Shown here: in pieces, positions 33,321 through 43,870 of the stretch
How positions within the stretch are numbered: the first letter of the stretch is position 1
How the letters are laid out: each line of letters opens with the position of its first letter
Assembly: GCA_036417435.1 (NCBI GenBank)
Contig: CM070904.1
Coordinates: forward strand, 62,380,408 to 62,444,407
Source of the DNA: Inia geoffrensis
Taxonomy: Eukaryota; Chordata; Mammalia; Artiodactyla; Iniidae
DNA: 64,000 bases
Direction of reading: 5' to 3'
Notes under the pieces: generated by a model
What the model was told of the DNA's origin: nothing
What the model saw: only the letters and a program-made list of their open reading frames with translations
Databases searched by the model: none
Translations under genes and position numbers: made by a program

Positions 33321-36055
33321 CGCCAGACGGAACCGATTCGGCACCATTCAGAGGCTGTATAACCTCCCAACCAAGACGAAGTTACCAAGATATGCATACA
33401 GATTTATCTTCAGCTATTTTAATTTACACCTTAAAAAAGATCTGTTCATTCTACAAAAACACCCTCTCCTTCAACATGAATAATAGGATTTTACTCAGCA
33501 GAATATTCTCTACCTACGCCTGAAACAGGACTAAGTTTTTGTAAGATTTTATTCACATACTTTAAGGAACACATCTGATACTCGAAATGCACTTGCATAA
33601 AGTTATTGATAATATCATTTTAATCTACAGTCATTTAGAAATCACTGGACTTTTGAAAAGGTTTTCAAATTCTGAAGGACACTTGATTGAAAGTTGCTGA
33701 CAATTTTATTGAGATGATTCTTAGGGATTAAAAAAAAAAAAGATTACTACTCTTCAAGTGTAAGGAAAGTTAGAGTTCAGTCAAGAGGCTCAAATAAGGA
33801 AGACTTCACCTAGTGCTAAGACAGGCCCATGGCTTCCTTGAGACATCTGGATAAGATTCACAGGTCGGCTACCTTTCGCTCTGGCTAACCTTGTGAAATT
33901 TAACCCCTGTGAGAACGGTGTAGAGGCTGGAAACCTTCCCAGGCCTGGCAGCAACCAAGGTAACTTCTACAAAGCCTGCAAGCCAGGCTCGGTGTGGTTT
34001 CAGTCGGCAGCCGCCTAGGAAGAATGTCTGAAAACGTACTCACATCTGATAATTGTTAACCAATCGAAAGAAACCTCAGTTCTCTGTCCCTATGCCACAC
34101 ACATGACCTTTGAGGAAGTTACATGGTTCAGTTCGACATGGAAGTCAGCACACCCCAAAGTGTCCTCACAGCAAATGATCTGGCAGTTTCACACCAGGAC
34201 AGGAATTTTTTTTACTTCACATCTTCTAAATAATAAATAGACTAAAACCAAGGGCATCACTGACACTGAGTAACAGTTTGCAGATGTAAAATTAGTCACT
34301 AGACAGTCAACAAAATTTTCAAATCTTACAGCTTGATTTTTACTACCATAAACAAGAAAATGAGGCATCTCTAGGACACCATTAAATTCCACTTTAGAAA
34401 GTTCAAAAAGTAGACCCCCTACAATAAATATAACCTTGCTGACCTTGTGAGCAATCTCAACTTTCCAGGATAGATTATCTGGCTCCCAGTTTCTGCCACG
34501 GCCACCTTAACTCCACAGTGTCCTGAGGCACTGGGCACCTCATGAATCTAGACATGTAACCGTTTCTTCATGGCCTATACTATGAAGATTGTTCTTCTCA
34601 CTGCCCAGCGCCCTTGCTAAATTAAAATCAGAGTCCAAACACCACTTCACCTCAAGGGATTCTTTTTCAGAAAGGAGAGGTGCAAGAAAGGTTAACAACA
34701 GTCAATGTATAAATGAAGGCTGAACTTGAACCAGGAACATCAGCACAGCTTAATCCAAACAAAACCTGCCTGAGATCATATCCTATCAAATCTATCTGAT
34801 TCATGCCCTTAATAAGCAGTTGAACTCAAATCCTTTCCTCTCATCCCTGTTTGTCTCTAAGGGATAAAAACAGCTTTCCAGGTATAAACTAAGCCCTTCT
34901 CCTGCTCTGCCACTGTTGGCACCTCAGACCCCCCCAGCTGTGCCACACAGAGGTCTGTGTCCCTTCTCCAAGGTCACTCAATATAACTGCTAGCTGCAAC
35001 CTGCAATCAGCCAGGCACCCTCTATTTCTCACTTCAGTGAAGAACAAAGGGGCTGGGAAGTTAACACATACATCGCCACCCTGTCCCTAGCCTTCGATTT
35101 ACACAAAGAACTGAGAGTTGTAGACATCTAGGCAAGACTGTAGTTTTTCTTAAGTCACCTCTGATTCACATCCAAGAGCCTGTGCTTGCCTCAAACACAG
35201 TTTCTCACCATAGGACCTGGTGTGTTCAGCGCTGCAGTCCGGGGATGAAACGTGGTCACCAAGGGTAAGCCTTGCAGGGGTCTGACAGAAGCTGTGGATT
35301 GGGTCCATGCCCACCTTGCAGTGGGATGACACCACCCAAAGAAAGTGAACCAGCAGGCATCTGAAAGACTGCATCCCAAGTCTGCCTCAGCTCTTACCTC
35401 TGCTCTTCTCTGGGGTGGAAAGTGGAGTGTCGGGCATAGACTTACACAATGAAAAGAAACATGTGGACGTGTGGGTTATCTGGAGATCTCTTGGACACGA
35501 AGGAGCAGGCTTTTATTTATGTATCTATATTTGGCAGAAGCAGAGCCGTGATCTACATAGCTGATGGAATGCACCTTTGACCGGCCTCCATATTTATGAC
35601 AGCAATATTTTCCCATGCTGGAAGTGGGTGGGGAGCATATACAGTCTGTGCCTCCCCACTTTCTCTCTAACCTACTCTTTGGGGGAAAGAAATCTCCTAG
35701 TATTCCGATCCCAGTTGGGAGAAGGGAGTTCCCGAATGCATCCTGAGGAGGGTGACTGGTCTCTGGTGAGTCCTGGTGACCAAGGTTAAATTCAAATGAA
35801 TCCTATTATCAACTCTCAGAAATAGTTGATGACTAAAGACAAGAAGCATTAAATTAGTCCAAGTTGTCCATTTTCCATTTTCTGATACAGAAAATTTTAG
35901 GTCAAAGATTGAGTTTTTAGAACTCATTGAAATTAAAAATTTAAATCCTGATAAAGACTTCCTCATGTTCAAAGAAGAAAATGCAAACACAACAAAGGAG
36001 TTTATTCCAAAATATTCAGAATGGGTTAATGATAATTGTAAGAGCAGGGTAATAA
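33321..36055. other. Unassigned intronic DNA upstream of the exon
   Basis: A repeat-poor stretch. No alternative exon joining to the CAG acceptor was recognised. Short ORFs at 35150-35379 and 35697-36074 (minus) have no coding support. Confidence 0.45.
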
Positions 36056-36059
36056 TTAT

Positions 36060-36290
36060 TGTCATATCCTGCATGTTTCATATGTGCCAGACACTGTGCC
36101 ACGCGTCACAGTGCCATGCATCATCTTACTTAATCCAAACGAGACAGATGCATTATTGTTCTCCCATTTTGCAGATCAGGAAACTGAATCTCAGGAGACG
36201 TTAAGTAATGTGCCATGGTCACACTTTTAGTAGGTGGCAGGGCTGCAATTTGAACTCAGATTTGCCGGACAACAAAGCCAGAGCCCTTAA
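36060..36290 (-). mobile_element. MIR SINE
   Basis: GTGCCAGACACTGTGCCACG, CTCCCATTTTGCAGATCAGG, AAACTGAATCTCAGGAGACG and GGTGGCAGGGCTGCAATTTG follow the reverse MIR closely. Confidence 0.8.
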
Positions 36291-37312
36291 TCTGTACTCT
36301 AAATGGCACCCAAAACACTGTCTATATCCTAAATGAACTATTAATATTATTTCACTTTTCTGTGCCCATTCTTCCTGCAACTTAAATTACGAAATTCAAG
36401 TTTTTTTCTGAAATATGACAATACCATTGGTGGCTAAGTTTTTTAAGAAAAAACAGTCAAAGGTGCCTTTAAGTTAATTTAATGAGCAACAGTCAACTTG
36501 TGCTTTTTTTTTTTTAACAAAACCCTTAAAAAGGTCAGTTTTTAAAATTCGACCTTATAAATCTTTTCATTAAAAGAATTCTGCAAACAATTTTGGAAAG
36601 CTACAGCACATTACAGCCGAACATCAGAGTCACCATTTTAGGAAGGCTCCACTTAACCAGTGAAGAATGAAACCCTCACTCCCAGATTGAAACACAAACA
36701 CTGACAAGTCTTTATCTACAACTTCAGAACCCTGATCAATTTAAAGCAATTACACTTTGTAGTCAAGTGCCTCAACAGCATGAACCGCAAACTTAAAAAA
36801 AAAAAAAAGAAAGAAAAAAAAAAGCTTACAAGTGGACGATATTTTATCAAACCCCATTTTCATCACTGGTTGTCCTTTTACATTTTGCCTCTCAAAACCC
36901 CTAAGCTGCCCTAGAATTTGAAAAGACACTCCCCACCTTCCACCCCTTGGATGAAGCATGTGGACAATTTTCACAAATTCAACCTATTTAAGGAACTGGG
37001 TGGCTGAATGACCACAGCTAAGTGCTGACCCATCCCACAAGAGCCTAGGAGTCTACAGCTCAGCCTTCTCTGGCCTAATCTCACTGCTTCAGGTCAGGTA
37101 AACAAGATACCTATCAAGTTATCTATCCAAGGGCAGGGAAAACAAGCTAATTCAGTTTTCACAATAACATTTAACTAGGCTGAATTTGCATGCCTAAAGT
37201 GATAGAAAAATAAAGTTGGTGGTGAATAAATGGGTGGCTCTGTTAGCAGAGCCTCTCTGCACTCCCTGCAGGAGTGGGTGTGGGCACCAGCAGGAAGAGG
37301 GCTTGTCAACAC
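36291..37312. other. Unassigned intronic DNA
   Basis: Contains an A-rich patch at about 36795-36823. No exon or named repeat. Confidence 0.4.
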
Positions 37313-37365
37313 TCAGGGAGGACTTCCTGTGTGGACCACAATCAGGGAGGACTTCCTGTGTGGAC
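37313..37365 (+). repeat. Short tandem duplication, 29-bp period
   Basis: TCAGGGAGGACTTCCTGTGT plus GGAC occurs at 37313-37336 and again at 37342-37365 without mismatch. Each copy holds ACTTCCTG (ETS-like) next to TGTGG (RUNX-like core), and the first is followed by ACCACA. Confidence 0.8.
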
Positions 37366-39014
37366 AGCCCTGATGCCTCCATCTTACCAGGAAAGCCCAC
37401 TCACCTCCCACACTAAAAGACAGACAACGCAGCAACTACACGTACGGTAAATCTATTTCCCTCCCCATCACATCACCCTTCACCCCAATGCACATTAAAA
37501 AGTCTCTTCTATATAAATGCAAATCTAAGTCTCTTTTAAAAATGGGATTAACCACGTATGAACTAAAAATATATTAGTAATCATGTACATTGTTGTAGAT
37601 TTCTATTCAGCAAAAAACAATTAAAACACAAAGACCTGTCACTATAAATTCTATTGTCTTATTTCCTTCCTATTTCTAATAGGCTAAAGAATAGGGCTCT
37701 GACCAATCTTATAGCTGACGCTGTTCTTCCCTCACCCCCTCACTTAGTAACTTTCCTAAGAATATACTTTGAAGGGAAGGGAAACCTAGTATCTGCCTTT
37801 TAATTACCCTCAAGTCTTCTTTAAGGCTGTCATCCCTATAGTTTAAGGTTATAATCCATAATCCCTGTCCCCACCCTGCCACCCCCTACACACACACACA
37901 CACACACACACACACGACCACCAAACAGCAGGGAGGTTTACCACATCAACTATTTCCTTTATCCAGAAGCAAAATAATCATTACCGTTGCTCCTGAGAGC
38001 AGACAGAAGTCATGGACATCATCATTTCTCCAGGAAACAGTATAGTATCAAGCCTGGCGTGAATTGAGTACTACACCAAGGCACTGTCTACCGTACTAAT
38101 GCCGCAGACTGGGTCTTCTCCCCAAGCTTTCAAGATACGAAGGAAATTTAATAAGTTAGGCAAATTATGGAATGGGGCTGGGGGGCAGATCATCTGAATA
38201 GGCCAATTTTGTCACAGTCAGAACATTTCTGTTGGTTTGTTTCCATTTAGACATCTGAGTGGCTCCAAAAGGGCTAGGAATAATAACTGAGAAAGATAAC
38301 GTTCCTGGCACAGGGAGCTGGGAAAGTACACAGCTGAGAAGTGGGAGGTGAGTTAGTGAGACATGAGAAGCTGCCCAGGAAGCAGATGTTCTTCCGGGTA
38401 GGCCAGGAGGCGAAAGGACAGCACCGACATCATTAGCCCAGAACAATGGTGCCCCTTCACACATGCAGGGTCTTACTCACCCATCATGTGGGAAGGAGGA
38501 CAAATGGGCAGATATCAGGCAATCTCACTGGATGCCAGGATAGCAAAGCTTAAAATCACATAGCTAATTAGTTACTGAACTGGGTCTCATATGGTCACTG
38601 TTCCTTGTTTGGAAACAAACTTTGTAGCCTCAAACCATGAAACTGAGCAATAGGTTATTCAGTATTCTTTTGCTGGATTCTGTCTGTCGAAGCAGAGAGG
38701 TCCGTGTTGTTATGTTAGCTATTTAAAAAAATCTAAAACTAAAAATTCCCAAGGCTTCGTAATTAATATTCACTAAGATAGTTATCAAATCTCATCCTTA
38801 AATGTAAAGTTGCAATCTCTACATAGAGATCTCTTTACCTAAGTCCATCAGATAAAAAAATAAATAAATTTCAGACGTGCACTGAAATTTTAAAATGTAC
38901 CATCCTGGTGAGTGATGCGGATAACGGAGGAAGCGAATGAGTGTGTGGGACCCGGGGTTGGTGAGAAATCTGTATCTCCCTCGCAGTTTTGTTGTAAACC
39001 TAAAACTCCTCTTT
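37366..39014. other. Unassigned intronic DNA with a CA microsatellite
   Basis: A (CA)n tract lies at 37888-37915. No exon or other named repeat was recognised. Confidence 0.5.
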
Positions 39015-39245
39015 AAAAAAAGTCTTTAGGGCTTCCCTGGTGGCGCAGTGGTTGAGAGTCCGCCTGCCGATGCAGGAGACAAGGGTTCGTGTCCCGGTCT
39101 GGGAGGATCCCACGTGCCGCGGAGCGGCTGGGCCCGTGAGCCATGGCCGCTGAGCCTGCGCGTCCGGAGCCTGTGCTCCGCAACAGGAGAGGCCACAGCA
39201 GTGAGAGGCCCGCATACCGCAAAGAAAAAAAAAAAAAGTCTTTAA
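39015..39245 (+). mobile_element. CHR-2-like SINE (left member of a pair)
   Basis: Body 39029-39236, GGGCTTCCCTGGTGGCGCAG to GCATACCGC and an A tail. AAAAAAAGTCTTTA precedes it and recurs after its tail. Confidence 0.92.
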
Positions 39246-39463
39246 AAAACAAAAAAAACAGGGACTTCCGTGGCAGTCCAGTGGTTAAGACTTCACCTTC
39301 CAATGCAGGGGGTGCGGGCTCGATCCCTGGTGGGAGAGCTAAGATCCCATGTCTCGCGGCCAAAAAAACCAAGACATAAAACAGAAGCAATATTCTAACA
39401 AATTCAATAAGGACTTTAAAATTGGTCCGCATCAAAAAAAAAAAATCTTTAAAAGCAAAACAG
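39239..39463 (+). mobile_element. CHR/Bov-tA-like SINE (right member of the pair)
   Basis: Starts GGGACTTCCGTGGCAGTCCA at about 39261 and ends ATAAAACAGAAGCAATATTC, CAATAAGGACTTTAAA, then an A tail to about 39445. It is flanked by TCTTTAAAA...CAAAA...CAG copies (39239-39260 and 39446-39463), so it landed in the right-hand target duplication of its neighbour. It shows the single-copy tail that is doubled at 433-555. Confidence 0.88.
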
Positions 39464-40220
39464 AAAACAACATGAAGATACCGCACTGAAGGCGTTAAAT
39501 ATGTTATTCACCGGAAAACCGGAAGGCCAAGAAAGTAGGCGAGGGGCTTAAGACAACGGGTTCAAAACTTCCTTACCAGAAAAAGCACATTCATTAGGAA
39601 GGAAAAGCTTTTCACAGTGGGCTCCTGGCCTTATCTACCCTTAATTGCATCACGTAAAATGGTGTGGTATGTTATGGTTTCTAAAAGTAGTTAAGAGTTC
39701 AACCAAGTGCTCATCCCTGAGATGAGATGAGAGGGATGAGAGGGCCTGGGACAGAAAGGTTGAAGGCGGCTTCACTGAGGGAGTAGATGGCTGAGGGAGC
39801 TGGATATTAACGGCAAGTCATTAAAAACAGAGGAAGGGCAGTCCTGAAAGGGGTGGGTGTGTGGGCAGAGGAAAAGAGCCGAGCAGGATACAGACAGGAA
39901 GCATCGTTCTTCATGAAGCCAGGGAAAAGAGCAACTTCTCTTCCTTGGTCTTTTCCCTTGGTTGGCTCAAGGGTATGCTAGGACAAGCTGATGTTTGGGG
40001 AGGAGAAGGTGTGTGTGGGGGGGGAATGACACTAGAAAGGTAAGGAGGATTACCTAGAAATCGATATAGAATACGGATATAATGTCACACGTGACTGTTC
40101 AGAGTCTCACAGGGAGAACAGAAAATTTGAAGATGATAAATGAAGAGCATAGCTTGTGGGGGACATAAACCTAAGGAAATTCTCCCCCCTCCTCTCTACA
40201 TACAAAAGAAAAATGACTGA
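39464..40220. other. Unassigned intronic DNA
   Basis: GATGAGATGAGAGGGATGAG at about 39721 is a small impure repeat. Nothing else was recognised. Confidence 0.4.
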
Positions 40221-40224
40221 ATGG

Positions 40225-40370
40225 AAAAATCTGCACATCTGCAGTCCAGTCTTGCCTTGGCCAGTAAATGGAGCATCATTTCTGGGCAGCACAAGGTCCT
40301 CGCCTGGGAAATGAGCAGGTTAGACTGGGTGATTTCTAAGCTCCCTTCCATTTCCGAATTCTAAGGCTGG
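40225..40370 (+). mobile_element. MIR-like SINE fragment
   Basis: GGTTAGACTGGGTGATTTCT then AAGCTCCCTTCCATTTCC matches the MIR/MIR3 3' motif ACTAGATGATCTCTAAGGTCCCTTCC. Confidence 0.5.
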
Positions 40371-41264
40371 ATAATGCTTCTGGCTGTCTCCCGCTAAGGC
40401 ATATCATGACAGAACCCAGCCAGGCCCCTGGGTACTCTTATCTACCTGCACCAACAGCCAGAGAAATGGAGTAAGAGGTTGAATCAGCAGACCTGAGAAA
40501 GGAGGCTCACCCAACTACATGCGCAGCTAGAAGACAGACAGGAGTCACACTGTGGTCCCACCTCCCTACACCACTTAAGCCAAGCACAGAGTCCCTATTT
40601 AGCCACAGATGTTTATGAGGAAATACAGTAAATACAGAAGTTATACTAAAACTACACCTAAAGTTTAAAGAAACAAATTAAAAAAATTTTTTAAAGATAT
40701 AATATTCAGAGTTCTTATAGCCAGAGTGGTCTTCAGATGAAAATATTATAGCTGAATAACTTGGACCTATTGAGACTTTTTGTTGGTTAACAGCCTCACA
40801 TCTTTCCGTTTCAACATGTAATCAGTAAAAAGTTGCATTTCACATTCTATTTCATCTCTTATATATCAAAAGACCATGTAATAGCTCCAAAACCACCTTA
40901 AAAGAAAGTTCCTAACAACCAGCTATTGGAACACGGTAAACAGAAAATCCTGCCAAACTCCTGGTACAAAATTGATTACTCTTCTGGATTCTGAATGCGG
41001 GTGCATAGCGAGCGTTTTTATTCTCTTTCTGGGTCTCAAATGAAGACTTTTCAAATCCACACCTGTTTTGTTCCTTGACACAGAGCCCTGTAAAGGCACA
41101 AGAACAAACTCTTCCTTTTTACTCAAAATAAATTGAAAAAAGGAAATTTCCTAAGGGAAGTGCAGCATTACCTTTATCATGACAGCTCAGAACACCTCTG
41201 CAAAGCCTGAATTTCCTGCCTCACCCCAGTGGAGTTAGGATAATAGCATGGTCAACTTCCTTCC
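40371..41264. other. Unassigned intronic DNA
   Basis: No repeat or exon recognised. Confidence 0.4.
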
Positions 41265-42423
41265 AGCTGTTTTTGTTTTTGTTTTTTTAACATTTTTATT
41301 GGAGTATAATTGCTTTACAATGGTGTGTTAGTTTCTGCTTTATAACAAAGTGAATCAGTTATACATATGTTCCCATATCTCTTCCCTCTTGCGTCTCCCT
41401 CCCTCCCACCCTCCCTATCCCACCCCTCCAGGCGGTCACAAAGCACCAAGCTGATCTCCCTGTGCTATGCGGCTGCTTCCCACTAGCTATCTATTTTATG
41501 TTTGGTAGTGTATATATGGCCATGCCACTCTCTCGCTTTGTCCCAGCTTACCGTTCCCCCTCTCCATATCCTCAAGTCCATTCTCTAGTAGGTCTGTGTC
41601 TTTATTCCTGTCTTACCCCTAGGTTCTTCATGACTTTTTTTTTTTTTCTTAGATTCCATTATGTGTTAGCATACAGTTATTTGTTTTTCTCTTTCTGACT
41701 TACTTCACTCTGTATGACAGACTCTAGGTCCATCCACCTCACTGCAAATAACTCAATTTCGTTTCTTTTTATGGCTGAGTAATATTCCATTGTATATATG
41801 TGCCACACCTTCTTTATCCATTCATCCGATCATGGACACTTGGGTTGCTTCCATCTCCTGGCTATTGTAAATAGAGCTGTAATGAACATTTTGGTACATG
41901 ACTCTTTTTGAATTATGGTTTTCTCAGGGTATATGCCCAGTAGTGGGACTGCTGGGTCATATGGTAGTTCTATTTGTAGTTTCTTAAGGAGCCTCCACAC
42001 AGTTCTCCATAGTGGCTGTATCAATTTACATTCCCACCAGCAGTGCAAAAGTGTTTCCTTTTCTCCACACCCTCTCCAGCATTTATTGTTTCTAGAGTTT
42101 TTGATGATGGCCATTCTGACCGGTGTGAGATGATATCTCACTGTAGTCTTTTCTTGTTTTTTTTTGTTTTTTATTTTTTTTTATTTTTTGCGGTACACGG
42201 GCCTTTCACTGCTGTGGCCTCTCCTGTTGCGGAGCACAGGCTCCGGACGCGCAGGCTCGGCGGCCATGGCTCAAGGGGCCCAGCCGCTCCACGGCATGCG
42301 GGACCCTCCCGGACCAGGGCACGAACCCGTGTCCCCTGCATCGGTAGGCGGACTCTCAACCACTGCGCCACCAGGGAAGCCCCTCATTGCAGTTTTGATT
42401 TGCATTTCTCTAAAGAGCTGTTT
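41265..42423 (-). mobile_element. 5'-truncated L1 (3'UTR and end of ORF2), split by a SINE
   Basis: Reverse-oriented 3'UTR from 41286 (ATTGGAGTATAATTGCTTTA) leads into ORF2. Minus-strand translation at 42141-41830 gives [39 protein letters not shown] and [16 protein letters not shown], the L1 ORF2 C-terminal part. The 5' truncation is at about 42415. AGCTGTTT at 41265-41272 and 42416-42423 is the likely target duplication. Confidence 0.93.
42137..42396 (-). mobile_element. CHR-2-like SINE inside the L1
   Basis: T-rich tail 42153-42189, body 42190-42382 ending CCACCAGGGAAGCCC. CTCACTGTAGTCTTTT and CTCATTGCAGTTTT, both L1 ORF2 sequence, flank it as diverged target duplications. Confidence 0.92.
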
Positions 42424-43320
42424 GTAAAACTCTAGGTATAGTACAGTTTGTACCTTCTAGCATTTTTTTGTAAGTACGGAATTATTGCTGAGATTGCAAA
42501 GTCCTCAGGGTGGAAATTACCTATTTAAAAATATACTTTCTTTACACTACACACTTATTGAAAGTACTGTAAGGTGATTAACTAAACATAAAGTTAGAAA
42601 AATATGAGCCAGCTTACCCCCAAAAAACCCCAAATGAATTTATTCCATTTTTTTCCCCCAAGATGCAAAGGGACATGTGAAGAAGCTTGCAGTATTATGT
42701 GTTTCACAAATTAGTCCCTGGAGAAAAAAGCATTATCTGTACTTTCAGGAAACTGAACAAGTATCTGAAATCTTCCCATAATAATAATACAAAAAATGAA
42801 ATCGTATCTGACCGTGTTGTGATTTGTATATAGCCAAAGTAAAACATCAACAGGAAAAAAGTTTTGAGTTACTACGACTCAAAAAAAATTAATAATCGCA
42901 TTTATTGCTTTTTCATAGTACAATTTAGCAGTTTACATCTGACGCAATATGGATAATTAGTGTAGGACAGCTTTGTATTATGTATCTCTGTGTATGTGTT
43001 TCTACGTAAATGTCTGTGAGCAAACAGAAGGGATTAAGCAGATAGTTGTCTCTGAGACACAAAGCACAGTGGCTTTTTTTTTTTTTTTTTTTTTTTGCCT
43101 GAGATCCACCGAAAAAATTAATTCTTTGCCTGAGATTGAAACACTGTATACACATACAGGCGAAGACGTAGAAGTTATTTTCCTTCACCCTATGCAGTGT
43201 ACCCTAACAGTACCTTTTCTTGCCCATTTCCTTAAATAAGAAATGCTGGTAGCGACTTAGTAGCGGCCTACTAAATTGATTCCACACCCCACTAATACTG
43301 CCACTTGCGGGCTACAAAAC
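42424..43320. other. Unassigned intronic DNA with poly(T) and a short duplication
   Basis: A T tract lies at 43075-43096. TTTGCCTGAGAT occurs right after it and again about 31 bp later. No exon recognised. Confidence 0.45.
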
Positions 43321-43324
43321 AGGG

Positions 43325-43465
43325 CTCTGCTGCATTTCTCAAACTTTGATGTGCACAGGAATCACTTGCATTGTTAAAATGCAGATTTTGACTCAGCCAC
43401 TTGGGTAGAGCCAAGATTCTGCAGTTCTAGCAAGCTTCTGGGTGTTGCCCATGCATAAGGCGATA
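43325..43465 (-). mobile_element. MER5-like hAT-Charlie MITE
   Basis: TTTCTCAAACTTTGATGTGC, ACAGGAATCACTTGCATTGT, AAAATGCAGATTTTGACTC and AGATTCTGCAGTTCTAGC follow MER5-type order. Strand is uncertain. Confidence 0.7.
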
Positions 43466-43579
43466 AATACTCTTGGTGAGGGACAATGAATTCTGGAAAG
43501 GGCCCTTTCCAACTTTAAGAAGGAGCAAGGTGCGTCTACCCATAAAATGAAATGAAAACCTCTGTTCGTCTGCTTTCCA

Positions 43580-43870
43580 GAGCTGAGAGAGACATCAGAG
43601 ATCAGGCAGTCCAGTTAATTCTCAACTGGAAGTATAAAAGAATATTAAGAGATGGGCGGGGAGTGGAGATAGGGGCAGTATTTTTATTTTTACCCAAGAA
43701 GGCCTGACTTTTAAAATGTTGATAAACACTGATCTAATTCAATACCTTACTTTTCAGGAAACCCCTCTGAGGCCCAAAGAAGTCAAAGCATGTATATGTC
43801 CAATGTCGTACAGCTAATTCAAGGCAGAACTAGGTCTCCCTTACCACCAGTGCTGTCAAAAGGCACGAGC
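43580..43870 (-). mobile_element. MIR3-like SINE, apparently interrupted
   Basis: CAGAGCTGAGAGAGACATCA is separated by roughly 120 bp from TCAGGAAACCCCTCTGAGGC, CCAAAGAAGTCAAAGC and CAGAACTAGGTCTCCC. Both parts fit a reverse MIR3; the middle part was not identified. Confidence 0.5.

Noticed and set aside
35390..35400. GTAAGAG donor-like site on the minus strand
   Set aside because: No matching acceptor or family-like peptide was found around it; single donor matches are common by chance.
39013..39486. 157-aa minus-strand ORF
   Set aside because: It spans two adjacent SINEs and their A tracts.
41830..42141. L1 ORF2-like 103-aa frame
   Set aside because: Remnant of a 5'-truncated L1 interrupted by a SINE.
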